A stretch of DNA of 64,000 nucleotides from Strigamia acuminata (taxonomy: Eukaryota; Arthropoda; Chilopoda; Geophilomorpha; Linotaeniidae): NCBI GenBank assembly GCA_949358305.1, contig OX442315.1, positions 23,402,427-23,466,426 on the forward strand, written 5' to 3'. Shown piece after piece: positions 24,688 to 35,340 of this stretch; positions within the stretch are counted from its first letter, which is position 1, and each line of letters starts with the position of its first letter. The notes below the pieces were generated by a model that was not told where the DNA came from, did not search any database, and was given only the letters and a program-made list of their open reading frames with translations. The translations under genes were made by a program, and so were the position numbers.

Positions 24688-25870
24688 TTAAATCCACTTG
24701 ACAGAAATTAGTTCCTCAGATCGTTCTAACTCGGAATGTTGTCGAGGGAGTGATGCAAGAGAACATTCCGAATGTATATTGTATACTGATGGATAATACT
24801 GATAATAACAAACATAAGCAATTCCCAAGCCAAGAAGAGAACCACACAAAACATCTGTAAAATGAAATAAACAGTTCAATTAGAGAGGTAATTCACGGCA
24901 ATAAACTACCATACCTTGCCAATGGTGGTGGTAATCTGCCGTTCTGCTCAGAGCTACCATTAAAGCTATGCACAATGGAAGAAGTGCACAACATAAGCGC
25001 CACGACTGACCTCGCCCTTTGACGTTGAAACAATACAACTTTCCAGCGAGGTAAAGGGCTGTGAAGCCCATACTTGCGAATGAAACTGCATGGTTTAAAT
25101 TTAAAAATTAAATAAAAATTTCCATTCTTTTCATTCTTTTCTGTACGTACAACTAGAATGGCCACTTGGAAAACTTTTGCGGCCGTTTGATATGTCTAAA
25201 ATATTACCCGTACAATTCATTTCTGAATTGACATATCCATCCGGAAAACATCGCCAAAAGAAATCTGGCCGTGGTCTAAAAATATATCGTAAATCTGTGT
25301 TTCACTAATGAGAATAAATTCAATACTCACCTACCAACTGCTAATTTTATTACGTTTGTGAGGACACCATTTAAACATAAAGTTAATGACACAGCTGCAA
25401 AATAATTAAAGAAAAGAAAATTTATAAAATTTATATATATTTATATATTCTGAAAATAAAATATTTTAATATTTACCTAAAATAGCTTGCAAAATATCCG
25501 ATTTATCTCGTTTTGTGACTCCGAAAACAGTTATGAAAAATAATGGAACAAATATAACGAAAGGCTACAACACAAATATAAATCTAAGTTTTAAAATTGA
25601 AACGTGTGTGCAAATTTATATTTAAAAATACAATTACCCATAAAATTGCTACAGGTACATAACTAGGTGTTCTAGGATTTCTATACAGCCATAATTCTTC
25701 ACTGTGAATTTTCCGTTGGAAAGGTTCAATCAGCTCGGTTTTCCTAAAGTCAGAAAAATAAGCGAGATTAAAAATTCAGCTTCATATTATTTTTTTTTAC
25801 CCTAGTCTTACCAAAACATTAACAGCAATATTACTCTGACAATAATTTCCATGCACATACTATTGCCCAT
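24688..25870 (-). CDS. Phospholipid phosphatase, PLPP4/PLPP5 type (PAP2 family)
   Basis: Minus-strand exons 25812-25870, 25638-25743, 25477-25564, 25331-25394, 25151-25275, 24915-25085 and 24688-24854 join in phase to 259 residues, the usual size. The three PAP2 catalytic motifs are intact: KLAVGRPRPDF (motif 1), SFPSGHSSFSFA (motif 2, with the His) and SRTADYHHHWQDVLCGS (motif 3, with the nucleophilic His). About six membrane helices are seen. FQRKIHSEELWLYRNP and the C-terminal AYVCYYQYYPS are characteristic of the PLPP4/5 branch rather than wunen/PLPP1-3. It dephosphorylates lipid phosphates such as phosphatidate or diacylglycerol pyrophosphate, probably in the ER. It is convergent with FBXW4 (191-base gap) and divergent from BNIP1. 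Confidence 0.92.
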
Positions 25871-26280
25871 TTTCTCTACTGAATGTTTTAGTACCATTGT
25901 GTTCATCAACAAACACACATTAAATAAGCACTAAATTTTCCTATAGTATATTGTTCTAGCCGGGATTGAATAAGGGATTGGCTGTATAGTACCATACTAC
26001 AGTTAAAGTCGTCAATAAAAACAGAATACGTTTCTCCGCGTTTGAAGCTCAGCCAATGATGTGGTATGTCAAGGAGCTCATCACATCAAAGCCGAAAACA
26101 TGCAGGAGTTAAAACAATAACTAGATGGCGCCATGGTCGTTTCAAAAGCCGTTCGACGTGTAGCTGTGGCGTTTGTTGATAAACGTGTCTTGTTGTTCTA
26201 AGCTTCGTCCAAGTTCGAAGTTAAACATTTGTGGGCTACAACCACAGATTATATTATATAACTTCAGTTTGTAAAACAAT
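25871..26280. promoter_or_regulatory. Bidirectional promoter between the PLPP gene and BNIP1
   Basis: A 410-base gap between divergent starts. It contains CTAGATGGCGCCAT at 26121-26134, which includes a perfect 10-bp palindrome ATGGCGCCAT and resembles the insect CTCF core AGATGGCGC. The shared promoter is inferred. Confidence 0.45.
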
Positions 26281-27246
26281 ATGGACGTAAACGATGTTAC
26301 AATTAAAACACTGCAGGATGAAATTATTAGACATGATTTACAAATAAAAGAGTTAATCCAGGTAATTGTTTTTATATTGTAAATACCTAATTATTTATTA
26401 TTTATTTATTTTCAATTTAGAATATTTGGAGATGTGTGGGTTCAGAGGAAGACTTGGACGCATTAAATTTATCGGTTCGGACCCAAATGGAAATTTTAAG
26501 GAAAAGAATTAATGTAGGTGTCAATTCCGCATTAAGTTGATCGCGCAGTCGTGTAGAATATACGTAATAAGACTAAGCTTAAAAACATGATATAATGCTT
26601 TAGGAGTTGGAGAAGTTGGCTAAAGAGCAGGATGTTGAAACAGATAAATTAAATCTGTTGAAAGAAGTTGAAAACCTTTTACAACAGACTGCTAGGTATG
26701 CATCGATTAAATCCATTCGTTAATTTGCAATGTTTACTGACTACCGTACTCATCTTGAATGACAGTATGCAAACATCTTTAAGAAAAGCAAATGTTACAG
26801 CCAGAATGGCAATTGATAAACTCAATCGTGAAGTATTATTAACACAACCAACTACGGATGTTAGAAGAAGGAAAAGGGATAAAGAGGAATTAGTGAAAAC
26901 GTCATCAGGAATCACAGATTCGCTGTTCGCACTTAGTCAGTTGATGTCCAACCAAGTACAGCAAAGCGAGCATGTTTTGTCTCATTTAGGTAACTCGTTT
27001 TATGTTGTCATTTTTCTAGATAGAATAGAATTCAATCCTTATTTTTTAATTTTATTAGTTGGATCATCAAAAACATTAACTGAAAATCAGGAGGAGTTTA
27101 AAACAATGGGAAGTGTCATTCAGCAATCTCAGAAATTACTGACTAAATATAACCGAAGAGAATTAACCGATAAAATTTTAATTTTTTTTGCTTTGGCTTT
27201 TTTCTTCGCCTGTGTATTATATATTGTGAAAAAACGGTTATTTTGA
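26281..27246 (+). CDS. BNIP1: Sec20/BNIP1, ER SNARE
   Basis: Exons 26281-26361, 26421-26513, 26604-26695, 26766-26989 and 27059-27246 join in phase to 225 residues (human 228). The N-terminal helical domain (IRHDLQIKELIQ, ELEKLAKEQDVETDK) leads into the Sec20 SNARE region (LVKTSSGITDSLFALSQLMS, QVQQSEHVL), then the conserved KYNRRELTDKILIFFALAFF and the tail anchor ending YIVKKRLF. It works with syntaxin-18 and Use1 in Golgi-to-ER retrograde fusion, and vertebrate BNIP1 also affects ER shape and mitophagy. The penultimate basic residues fit ER retention. AATAAA is at 27262-27267. The 3' end faces CREBRF. Confidence 0.96.
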
Positions 27247-29124
27247 ATTATATTATTACGAAATAAATAAAAAATAAAAATTATTTATGGAATAATTAAT
27301 TACATTTTATTGATTTCCATGCAAGTACAACAAATTATAATTTGAGAAGATTTCTAGATTAATCTACCTGAGTAATGCAGTTAAATAGTGTATAACAAAA
27401 ATTGAAAACTTGAACATTATCACACTATAGGTATAGTTTAAATGAAATTTTTATTACCCTCTACTTAGGATTTAAATAACAGGTTAAAAATGATAAAAGA
27501 TGGCAATACACAAATGGAATGAACTGTGTAATTACGAATAAATTTTTTTTTTAAATTTCTGCAAATTTACTGTTTTTATACCCTCTTTCGTACGAGTGTA
27601 TCATCATTTTTCTGAAATTACAGTAAGTAACAATTGTATACATTAAAGGAGCATCCAATTGTGCAAAACTGGCAGTAACATGATCAAATACAGTAGACTA
27701 AAAAAAAAAGAAAAGAAAAAAGAAATCAATCTATACCAAACAAACTCTCAGAACTGGTTACGCAAACTCTTCACTTTTTACATATTTCCAAATACAAAAA
27801 ATTGTAACCACTTCTGAGAATATTACCAAATCAAATGTATCTTTACTCTTCATTAGAAATCTGTTATCTATTAGATAAATAAAACTCAAGGATTTACATT
27901 AGGTGATATTTACATACAATAAATGTATAGAACTCATAAAAAAATAAATTGTATTTATACCAAACTATGTTTGAAGCTCTGGCAAATAACTCCCAACTAC
28001 TGGCAGGTTTTTTTAGTTATTACATAATTACATTGACGTGTATTTACATACAGAAGATTCAATAGTTATATATTAAAATATCAGTGACTTAATTTTTCAT
28101 CTCCTTTGCATTTAAAATTATATAGAAAATGAGCTTTTTTCCCTTTTTAAATATATTCAATCCTACACAAAACAAGATCACAGCTCAGGCACGGTTTCCA
28201 TTCAGGTACACATTCAGATATGTAAAGGATTAGAAAACTAATAAGACCAATTCTTGCACTATACGACGATGCCTTAAAAATAACTTTGTTATTCACATCT
28301 ATAATAAAATATTTATTTATATTTACACTTTGATTTATCACAAACTTTCAAAATACCCACTATCATTAATAATTTTTTTCAACTTAATAATTTTATAATA
28401 CTTTATAAAATCTGAGCAAATAAAAAAAAAACATTGATAAAATTATTTTTATTCTATGTAATAGAAATTAAGCATTAAGTGCGATCTAAACAAGCATTTA
28501 TTATGCCAGCTTTGCCCCTTGCCTACACATTTTCATAAATTTTCATAATTTGAAAAATAAAATCTTTTCGATGCTCCTAGAATACTGAAACACTCAACAA
28601 ATCGATCTATTCCAATGCAGAAATTTACTTCTTAAACTAGATTAAAGATGAAGTACATTTCATTTATATTGAGCATATATATATATTTTTTTAATTACAA
28701 GCTTATATTTATGTAAACTCAACAACACGATAGGCTAAATATTATTTTTCCAACTTTGATAAATTACTTCTATAGGATTGTTAGCGCTGACAACTGTTGA
28801 CAATAATGTAAATAAATCGGTACTTAAAAAACATCCTATTTACACTCACAGACGTCTAAGAAATATAATAAATGTTTTTCCCTTCTCATTTCTTATTTAT
28901 ATACCATTTACACACTCTAAATCTGTCTCTTTAATTTATCTCCTCAAACTACAACCTGGTAGCAAAAAAGTTACATCTTTTTCAAATTAAATACCTTTAA
29001 CTTCACCCGATACCCGTAATGTCCAAATATTCACATTAACCTGAATTCTAATTTTTTTGTTTTTACCATTTTTAAAATAGAAATTTTTTTCCCCATTCCG
29101 TGCCATTCCTCATCTCTTCACACC
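27247..29124 (-). other. CREBRF: Probable long 3' UTR of CREBRF, convergent with BNIP1
   Basis: There is no coding exon on either strand. About 1.9 kb of AT-rich sequence, with scattered TTTATT (reverse AATAAA) and TATTTA elements, lies between the convergent stop codons of BNIP1 (27246) and CREBRF (29125). A long, AU-rich CREBRF 3' UTR is the simplest reading. Confidence 0.5.
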
Positions 29125-31844
29125 TTAAATGTTGTCCAAGGCAGTGACAGGTTTTCCCAAAGAAATTGAATCGATTACTTCATTGACAAAATCTGCAGTG
29201 TGTCCAGCAATTTTGTTTTCTGCACATGCTAAAATTCGGTTAAAAAGAAATTGGTAAAAAAAACACAAAAATTTAATTAAATACTCACTTGCACTTGTGT
29301 TTGTAAGTTTATCCAGTTGCGGCAACATTTTTTCATCATCACTGGCTTTACGATCGGGTGTAACGAGATACTGTTTGAACAATAGCCGAGCTTCTTTTAA
29401 CGTAGTCAAAAGTTTTTCTGAAAACAATATAATGTTATTAAAATAATCAATAAGAAACAACTCCGCAAATCCTTACTATGCTCCTGCTCTAATCCATATA
29501 ATTTTAATTTGTTGGCTTCATGTTGCGCTTTCTTTTTCAAACGACAGGCCCTATTTTTAGATCAGGTTATTTATCTAGTTAAACACCTCTATTTACGTTA
29601 GCTATTTATTACCTCGACGCCAGTTTATTTTTCTCCTTTCGACTTTTTGGCCTCGCATTAAACGGAAGTTCACTAACGGGAGTCAAGTCGTTAATTACTC
29701 TGTTTAATTTCTTCAATTCAATTCCAATTTGATATAGTTTGCGAGGATTAGGAGTCAAATCGTTCCCATCACCCCTTCTGGCTTTCCCACTGAAAAATCT
29801 CAATCAAAACATTGCACTAGAAAAATATCAATTATCATACCTATGTTTTATTCCTTGAATATAACAATTAGGGCTGAACACAGGATCAGTGACTTCATTC
29901 AACATATGCGGGTCGGTAGTGCAAGGACTGAGAGACAGTCTGTTAATCTTCGGACCTTTCGCTTGGACATTATATTGCCAAAAGAATCTTTCTTTCTTGC
30001 CGTGTTTGGATAATGGACTAGTCAGAGAACGAGTACGCTTAATATCGTACTCACCACTAACCGTCGAATCTGAAAAACAAAACAAAAACAAAAATAAATG
30101 AATGAATAAAATGAATAAATAAATAAATAAATAAATAAATACCTGCATCACTCGACATCTCATCGTAATGATCGGAATCTTCTGGCTCGCTGTCAAATCC
30201 TTCATCATTCGAATCGTATTCTTCTTTGGGACTGTACGCATCACCTGAGACTGTAGGAAATATTTAGTAATCACAAATTTGTTAATACAACGCAACAACG
30301 TACGTGGGGACACATTAGAGGTCGAAGCAGTGCTCTTTGAAGCAGCTTCTTCAACCAAGGATCCTGAGCGGGTGCTTGTAGCCTGTTGTTGGTTTTTAGT
30401 CCATGCTTGCTCCAAACAATTTTGCTGGGTTGGTGCGGAGGAGGAGAGTCTGAGACTTGAAGGCGTTAAATCATGTGCAAAAGGCAAGACTTTGGCTTTA
30501 CTTCTGTTCTGAGTGAGCAGATCGTGCAGAGTACTTGGTTTTTTAATCGATGACCCGACTGCGCCAGCGTCAGCGTCCGTGTCAGTGTGTTGTTTAATGA
30601 CTAAATTTGAAACGTCCGGTTTTTTTTCCACTTCACAATCGGCTGGCGATGTAATAACTTGTTTCGGCGACAATAAATCTTGAGAGACGCTGTTCACTCC
30701 CGTAGCCGATAGACAACCGTTCGTTTTCTCACTGTCCCACTTCAGCTTTGAGCCGTCGAAATCTCCCATAAGGATCATATCATTCTTTTCTTCCGCGAGT
30801 AATCCGGGCAAGTCGAAATCCAAATTATCGAAGAAAGGTTCCTCCAGTTCATTGGCATTCAGTTGGGCCAAAGTTGGCTCTTGCGCCAAATGATTTTTTT
30901 CAATAGACAGCACATGCTTCAAATTCTCGCAACTCGACGTGTGACTATCGGGACTCAGCGGGTTATCGTAATTCTGATCGTAGGCAAATGAAGACAAAGG
31001 ATCGTCCAAACCCAAATCACTCGTCACGGCCATTAATTCTAAATCCAACGGATCAAACGCAGACCTCGCATCCATACTGTTGTCATACCGCGAAGTCGCC
31101 ATTGATTGTTTTGGTATTGGAACTGCCGAGCTCATCGCTGTCATTGGTGTCAAACTTGGGAAACAAATGTCGTACAAACTAGTTGCAAAGTTTTCTTGGG
31201 TTAATTGCGCCAGATCGAGAGTCAAGGCTTGATCAGAAGGCGTCGAGGCTTGATACAGTGATGGACTTTCATCCGGGGGAAGTTGACACTGAGAAGGTTG
31301 CTGAAAAAAAAATAAACGTAAAACATTTTAAAATTATTTCTACATATTATTTATGTTAAATTTAAGTTTAAAAAAAAAATTCTTCATCTGCCGGTATGTC
31401 AAGGAAACATTTTCGAGAAAGCAGACTTCCTTGTCCCGTTTCGGTTTGCGGAATGTCAATTTCAAAACCTACAACTCGCGGTTTAGTTTACCCGTTTTCG
31501 TTCAATTCACGTTTGAATAAATATTTTAACTCAACCCCTTATTCCTAGACCTTAGAACATGAAACCGAATTTATCTATTCTATATATAATGGAAGATGAA
31601 ATTGGAAACGATTTAAGTGCACCATTGTCATGAACTTCGGAATCAGGAATTGAAAATGACCAGCAAATTCGGCTACATTTTATTTTAAAAAATTAGAACA
31701 AGACTGATAAACTCTTTCCTACCATGATAGCATCTTCTGCATTTATTTGATCAGTTTGATGCTCTGTTTGGAACTGGCACCACTGAGCCTGCCATGTAAG
31801 GCTAGGTTCAGAATTGTCTGTTTTTTGATACGGTTGATCCACGG
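29125..31844 (-). CDS. CREBRF: CREBRF-type bZIP regulator (CREB3 regulatory factor); N-terminal exon not found
   Basis: Exons 31723-31844, 30304-31300, 30143-30250, 29841-30069, 29613-29789, 29477-29550, 29289-29417 and 29125-29228 join in phase to about 645 residues. Key matches are PTLAQLN in the acidic N-terminal half, the acidic [16 protein letters not shown] stretch, RFFWQYN, the hallmark [16 protein letters not shown] and [18 protein letters not shown], then a basic region and zipper ([19 protein letters not shown]) and the C-terminal [11 protein letters not shown]. In mammals CREBRF restrains CREB3 and controls stress and energy balance; the insect relative REPTOR acts downstream of TORC1. 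The exon at 31723-31844 has no internal ATG except as its last codon, yet it is open and holds a Trp/Gln-rich stretch like the vertebrate N-terminus. The true start is therefore probably in an unseen upstream exon. Otherwise translation starts at 31725. Confidence 0.9.
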
Positions 31845-32318
31845 CTAATCAGACGAATACCTGAAAGATAAATTATAGTATTATAATTAATTAATACAAT
31901 TACGGTATTTATATTTTAAAATGAAAATATGCACTTGAATGAGAAATAAAAGTTTTCTGTGAATTTATTGTCTGTTGCTAAATTTAGCCTCCATTGAAAG
32001 TACCTAACACCACATACCGATTTACATCAGTGAGTGGAATATTTGAATGGTATTTGTCTAGTTAATCTTGTGTTATCGAATTTAGATATTTTTATAGTTT
32101 GTTTTTTTTTCTTTACAATTTAAAAAAAAAGGCTCACATGACTACAAAGTACTGTGTATTGAAGCAGATTAATGGCTACTTCGGCAGTGTGATGACTCAG
32201 ATTGAATTTCAAGGTCAAACATGACGTGCACTTTACAGACTAAAAACTTGTTTCCAACAGAAAAATGTCTCCCAATTAAAACACGAACAAATAGATTTTT
32301 ATGAAATTTAGTACCATA

Positions 32319-32426
32319 TTCCAGATTAATGCAAATGAACACTAATTTATTAAATTCCAGCTTTATGCAAATGAATAATAATTTATTAAATTCCAGTTTT
32401 ACGCAAATAAACAATAATTTATGAAA
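32319..32426. repeat. Three 36-bp tandem repeats with octamer-like cores
   Basis: Three consecutive units start TTCCAG at 32319, 32355 and 32391, and each ends AATTTATKAAA. Each unit carries ATGCAAAT (32329-32336, 32365-32372) or ACGCAAAT (32401-32408), followed by a TAATTTAT element. ATGCAAAT is the consensus POU/octamer site. No coding role is supported. Confidence 0.85.
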
Positions 32427-33315
32427 CAAATTTTCCTGGATAAACTTAAACTATAAATTATGTCAACAAATTTTGCAGATTTATTTCAAGGAGACAATTT
32501 TAAGGTTTTTTTTTCCGGGAAAAATTTATTTATCAGAAACTGATCAAAACAAAAACAAAAACAAAAATAGAAATAGAGGAAATTTTCCATTAATCTTCAC
32601 ATTCAGATTTTCTTTTCTCAATTAAATCCAAACTTGACATGGATTTTTTGCATAAAATTATCTTCATGACATAATCTAAACAATTAATCGCATATCCTGG
32701 TTTGACGTCACGCTCAAAAATCTTAACAAAGTTGCAAAATCCGCGAAAAATATCAATTGAAATAAAAATAAAAACAAAGAAAGAATTCGAAAAAAGTCAA
32801 TAATATTTGACCCAGCCAGCCATGTAAATAAACCTGGCCTTGGAATGAGCGTTGTCAATCGAGGACAATAATCGCCCATTTTATAGTTGTCATATCACGA
32901 ATGGAATGACACTTTATGCACTCGGGCGTTGTTTGATTGTTTTTGGAACGTCAAAACGTCAAAATGCCACAAAGTTGCATCCGAAGATGAAATCATGTGA
33001 CAATACTGTAGTGTTAAATTGCCTCGCTACAGAACGGAGACTGAAACTTACTTTTTACCACCTTTAGAGTTGTGACAGCTTCGGTTGTTTCGCTCAAAGA
33101 AATCTGCTTTATCCAATCGTATGGGTAACGATTAAAACGAGACGTTAATCCTTTAGATAATAACAATAACACGACAAAAATGTAAGCATTTGACCAGCTG
33201 GGTTTGTTATGATGGTAGTCTGGAATCGATAAAAAGTCACATGATGTTTATATGTCAGTCAGCGCGAGCAGCCAATAAGAATCGTGAATTTCTTATTTTC
33301 GTCCCGCCTCTGCAG

Positions 33316-33495
33316 ATGGAGAGTAGGGAGACTTCCGAGCACGATCAGTCTGGAAAATTCCATAAAATCATTTTAAATTGCCTTATTTTAATAGTTACCG
33401 TAATTTTTTTAAATGCTTTGTGGAAGTTATCTTACTTCGAGTCAATCTGTGTGTGTAAAAGTGAACATTTTATCCGAAAAGTTGAGTTTAAATAA
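33316..33495 (+). CDS. Candidate small single-pass membrane protein ORF
   Basis: ATG at 33316 opens 59 codons. A polar N-terminus (MESRETSEHDQSGKFHK) is followed by one clear hydrophobic helix (IILNCLILIVTVIFLNALW) and a Cys/Lys-rich tail. A splice-acceptor-like CTGCAG sits just before the ATG, so it could also be part of a larger transcript. I recognise no family. It is a small-ORF hypothesis only, as AT-rich DNA easily yields hydrophobic ORFs. Confidence 0.25.
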   Translation: MESRETSEHDQSGKFHKIILNCLILIVTVIFLNALWKLSYFESICVCKSEHFIRKVEFK

Positions 33496-34115
33496 AACAG
33501 ATAAGACGTTTGTGGAAGCAATTCTTCCTACAGAAACCAGCCAAAACCAGTTGCTGCAGCTGCAAATTTGGTTAATGACGTAATGATTTCATCATACAAG
33601 TATGGCTGCTATTTAAACCATGTGAAGCCAACAACAATAACAACCGAAAATGTGATTGATGAAATATTTTGATATTTATTATGTTTCCCAACAAAAATTT
33701 GCTAACATCGAAGGTAAGGTGATTAACCAAACACAATATTTATTTTAAAAAATTGTATTGCCGTGAATAGTTGAAAACTAGATTGTGATTGGTTATTATT
33801 ACCATCCATGAAGAGAAAATAATTAAAATAATTGAACTATTTTTTTAGTTTCATAATAATTGTTGTTCAGTGTTCGCACATTGTGTGATATAAAATAGAA
33901 ATAGGTCCAATGACGAAACGAGGTAAACTCGATGTCATGCAAGTCAAGCAAAACTCCGCCAGATGTCACTTATGTGCAGAATGTACTTGACTATTATCGA
34001 ATAGCCATGCAAAAATGGTATTCTACGTATTGCTTTGCTTTTGTAGAGCATGTTAAAGATTATTGTTGCAAGATGGGATTTTTATAACACCAATGTGTTT
34101 AGGTTTTTTGTTAAA

Positions 34116-35014
34116 ATGAACCTTTTTAATTTTGTTAATATTTGTATATTTTTTTTTACTCAAAAACTGGTAGGTTTTTGTTTTGGAAATGGTAAGAGTT
34201 GAAAATGCGAAATTATCAAATCATAATTGTAGCAGATTTGTTCAACTTTTTCTGCATTTGCTCGTTTAGATTCAAAAGACGACTACAGAATCGTATCACT
34301 AGACCTGGATACGTATATTCTTTTAAAGAATGATGTATATTTTGAAATATTAGAACCTCGAGAATTAAGTTACACTTTTAAGGTTCATCCGGCGAAAAAT
34401 TTTGGTAGTAAATTTGTAAGTGCAACTGAGTAAAAAAAAAAACCATTTATTAATGTCTTCGCATAACCATAACAAAATCAAGTTCTTTTCTAGAATACTA
34501 CCTACGTGAATATCGGATTGGTATTAGCGGACCCGTTTCATGGATGTAGTTCTCTATACAATTTCCATCTGGTTAAAAACAACTTCGTTTTAGTACAAAG
34601 AGGGTAATGAAATACTTTATCCATAGGTTGTCTCATCTTACTGTAAATTGTGTTTTGCTTCAAACAGGGAGTGTTCGTTTTTGAGTAAAGCACTTCAAGC
34701 GGAAAGATGTGGAGCACTTGGAATTCTTATAGCTGATAATGAACTTTTCAATGACAACTACATTGAAATGGTAGACGACAATACTGATCGAACAGTAAAT
34801 ATTCCAAGTGCATTTCTACTCGGCAAAAACGGGTATTTATTGTAAAGTTGCAAATGTAAAGAGCAGTGGCTTTATTTTTATTAATTTCAACAGACAGATG
34901 ATAGAGAAGACCCTAAGAAAAAAAAGCCTTCAACAAGCTGTTATAAATATTCCCGTGAATCTAACAAACATCCCACAGCACAAACAAAAGCAGCCCCCTT
35001 GGTTAGTGTGGTGA
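34116..35014 (+). CDS. PRADC1: PRADC1, secreted protease-associated (PA) domain protein
   Basis: Exons 34116-34191, 34270-34415, 34494-34603, 34668-34832 and 34894-35014 join in phase to 205 residues (human 188). A hydrophobic signal peptide (MNLFNFVNICIFFFTQ) is followed by DVYFEILEP, the PA domain with VLVQRGECSFLSKALQAE and GALGILIADNELFNDNYIEM, then IPSAFLLGKNG and the C-terminal IPVNLTNIP...PPWLVW, which mirrors vertebrate PPWTFW. It is a small secreted glycoprotein of poorly known function; in mice it has been linked to activity and energy balance. Start choice: this ATG gives a signal peptide and a strong GTAAGA donor in the needed phase. Confidence 0.92.
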
Positions 35015-35340
35015 AAGATTCGTTATGACTGTTTGTATTCTTTTCCTACACGATTAAATTATTAATGAACACAATATGCAAAGAGTATTTTATTTTCGTA
35101 AATTTACAGATGGCATTTATATTGGTTGGAATTGAGTTCCAGTTTCTTTAGCTGGGGTTTCGTTATTGCTGGATTGTTTGTGAATTCTGCCGGGTGTTGA
35201 AATTGGTTGGTTGGTTCTCGAGTTGAGTAGTATGCGTCGTGAATTTGATTTGTGTTTAGTAGTGGGTTGCCGCGGGAATGGAATACAGTAAGACTTATTT
35301 TAAGTATTTATTTCACATAATAATGTTATTGTACAATCGA
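35015..35340. other. Facing 3' ends of PRADC1 and COMTD1-a
   Basis: A short convergent gap. The left half is GT-rich on the plus strand (GGTTGGTTGGTT near 35200) and gives a 58-codon open stretch on the minus strand, with no ATG or good acceptor. I treat it as UTR. Confidence 0.5.

Larger units (their letters stand above)
31845..34115. other. Upstream region of CREBRF and PRADC1
   Basis: This gap between divergent genes holds a 36-bp triple tandem repeat at 32319-32426 (separate entry), a CRE palindrome TGACGTCA at 32703-32710, and a possible 59-codon membrane-protein ORF at 33316-33495. The missing CREBRF 5' exon(s) should lie here on the minus strand, but I could not choose one. Confidence 0.45.

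Noticed and set aside
35108-35285. A 58-codon open frame on the minus strand rich in Asn, Gln and Thr, possibly a terminal exon.
   Set aside because: No ATG, no convincing acceptor, and the open frame follows from the GT-rich composition of the plus strand; it lies between two clear stop codons in UTR position.
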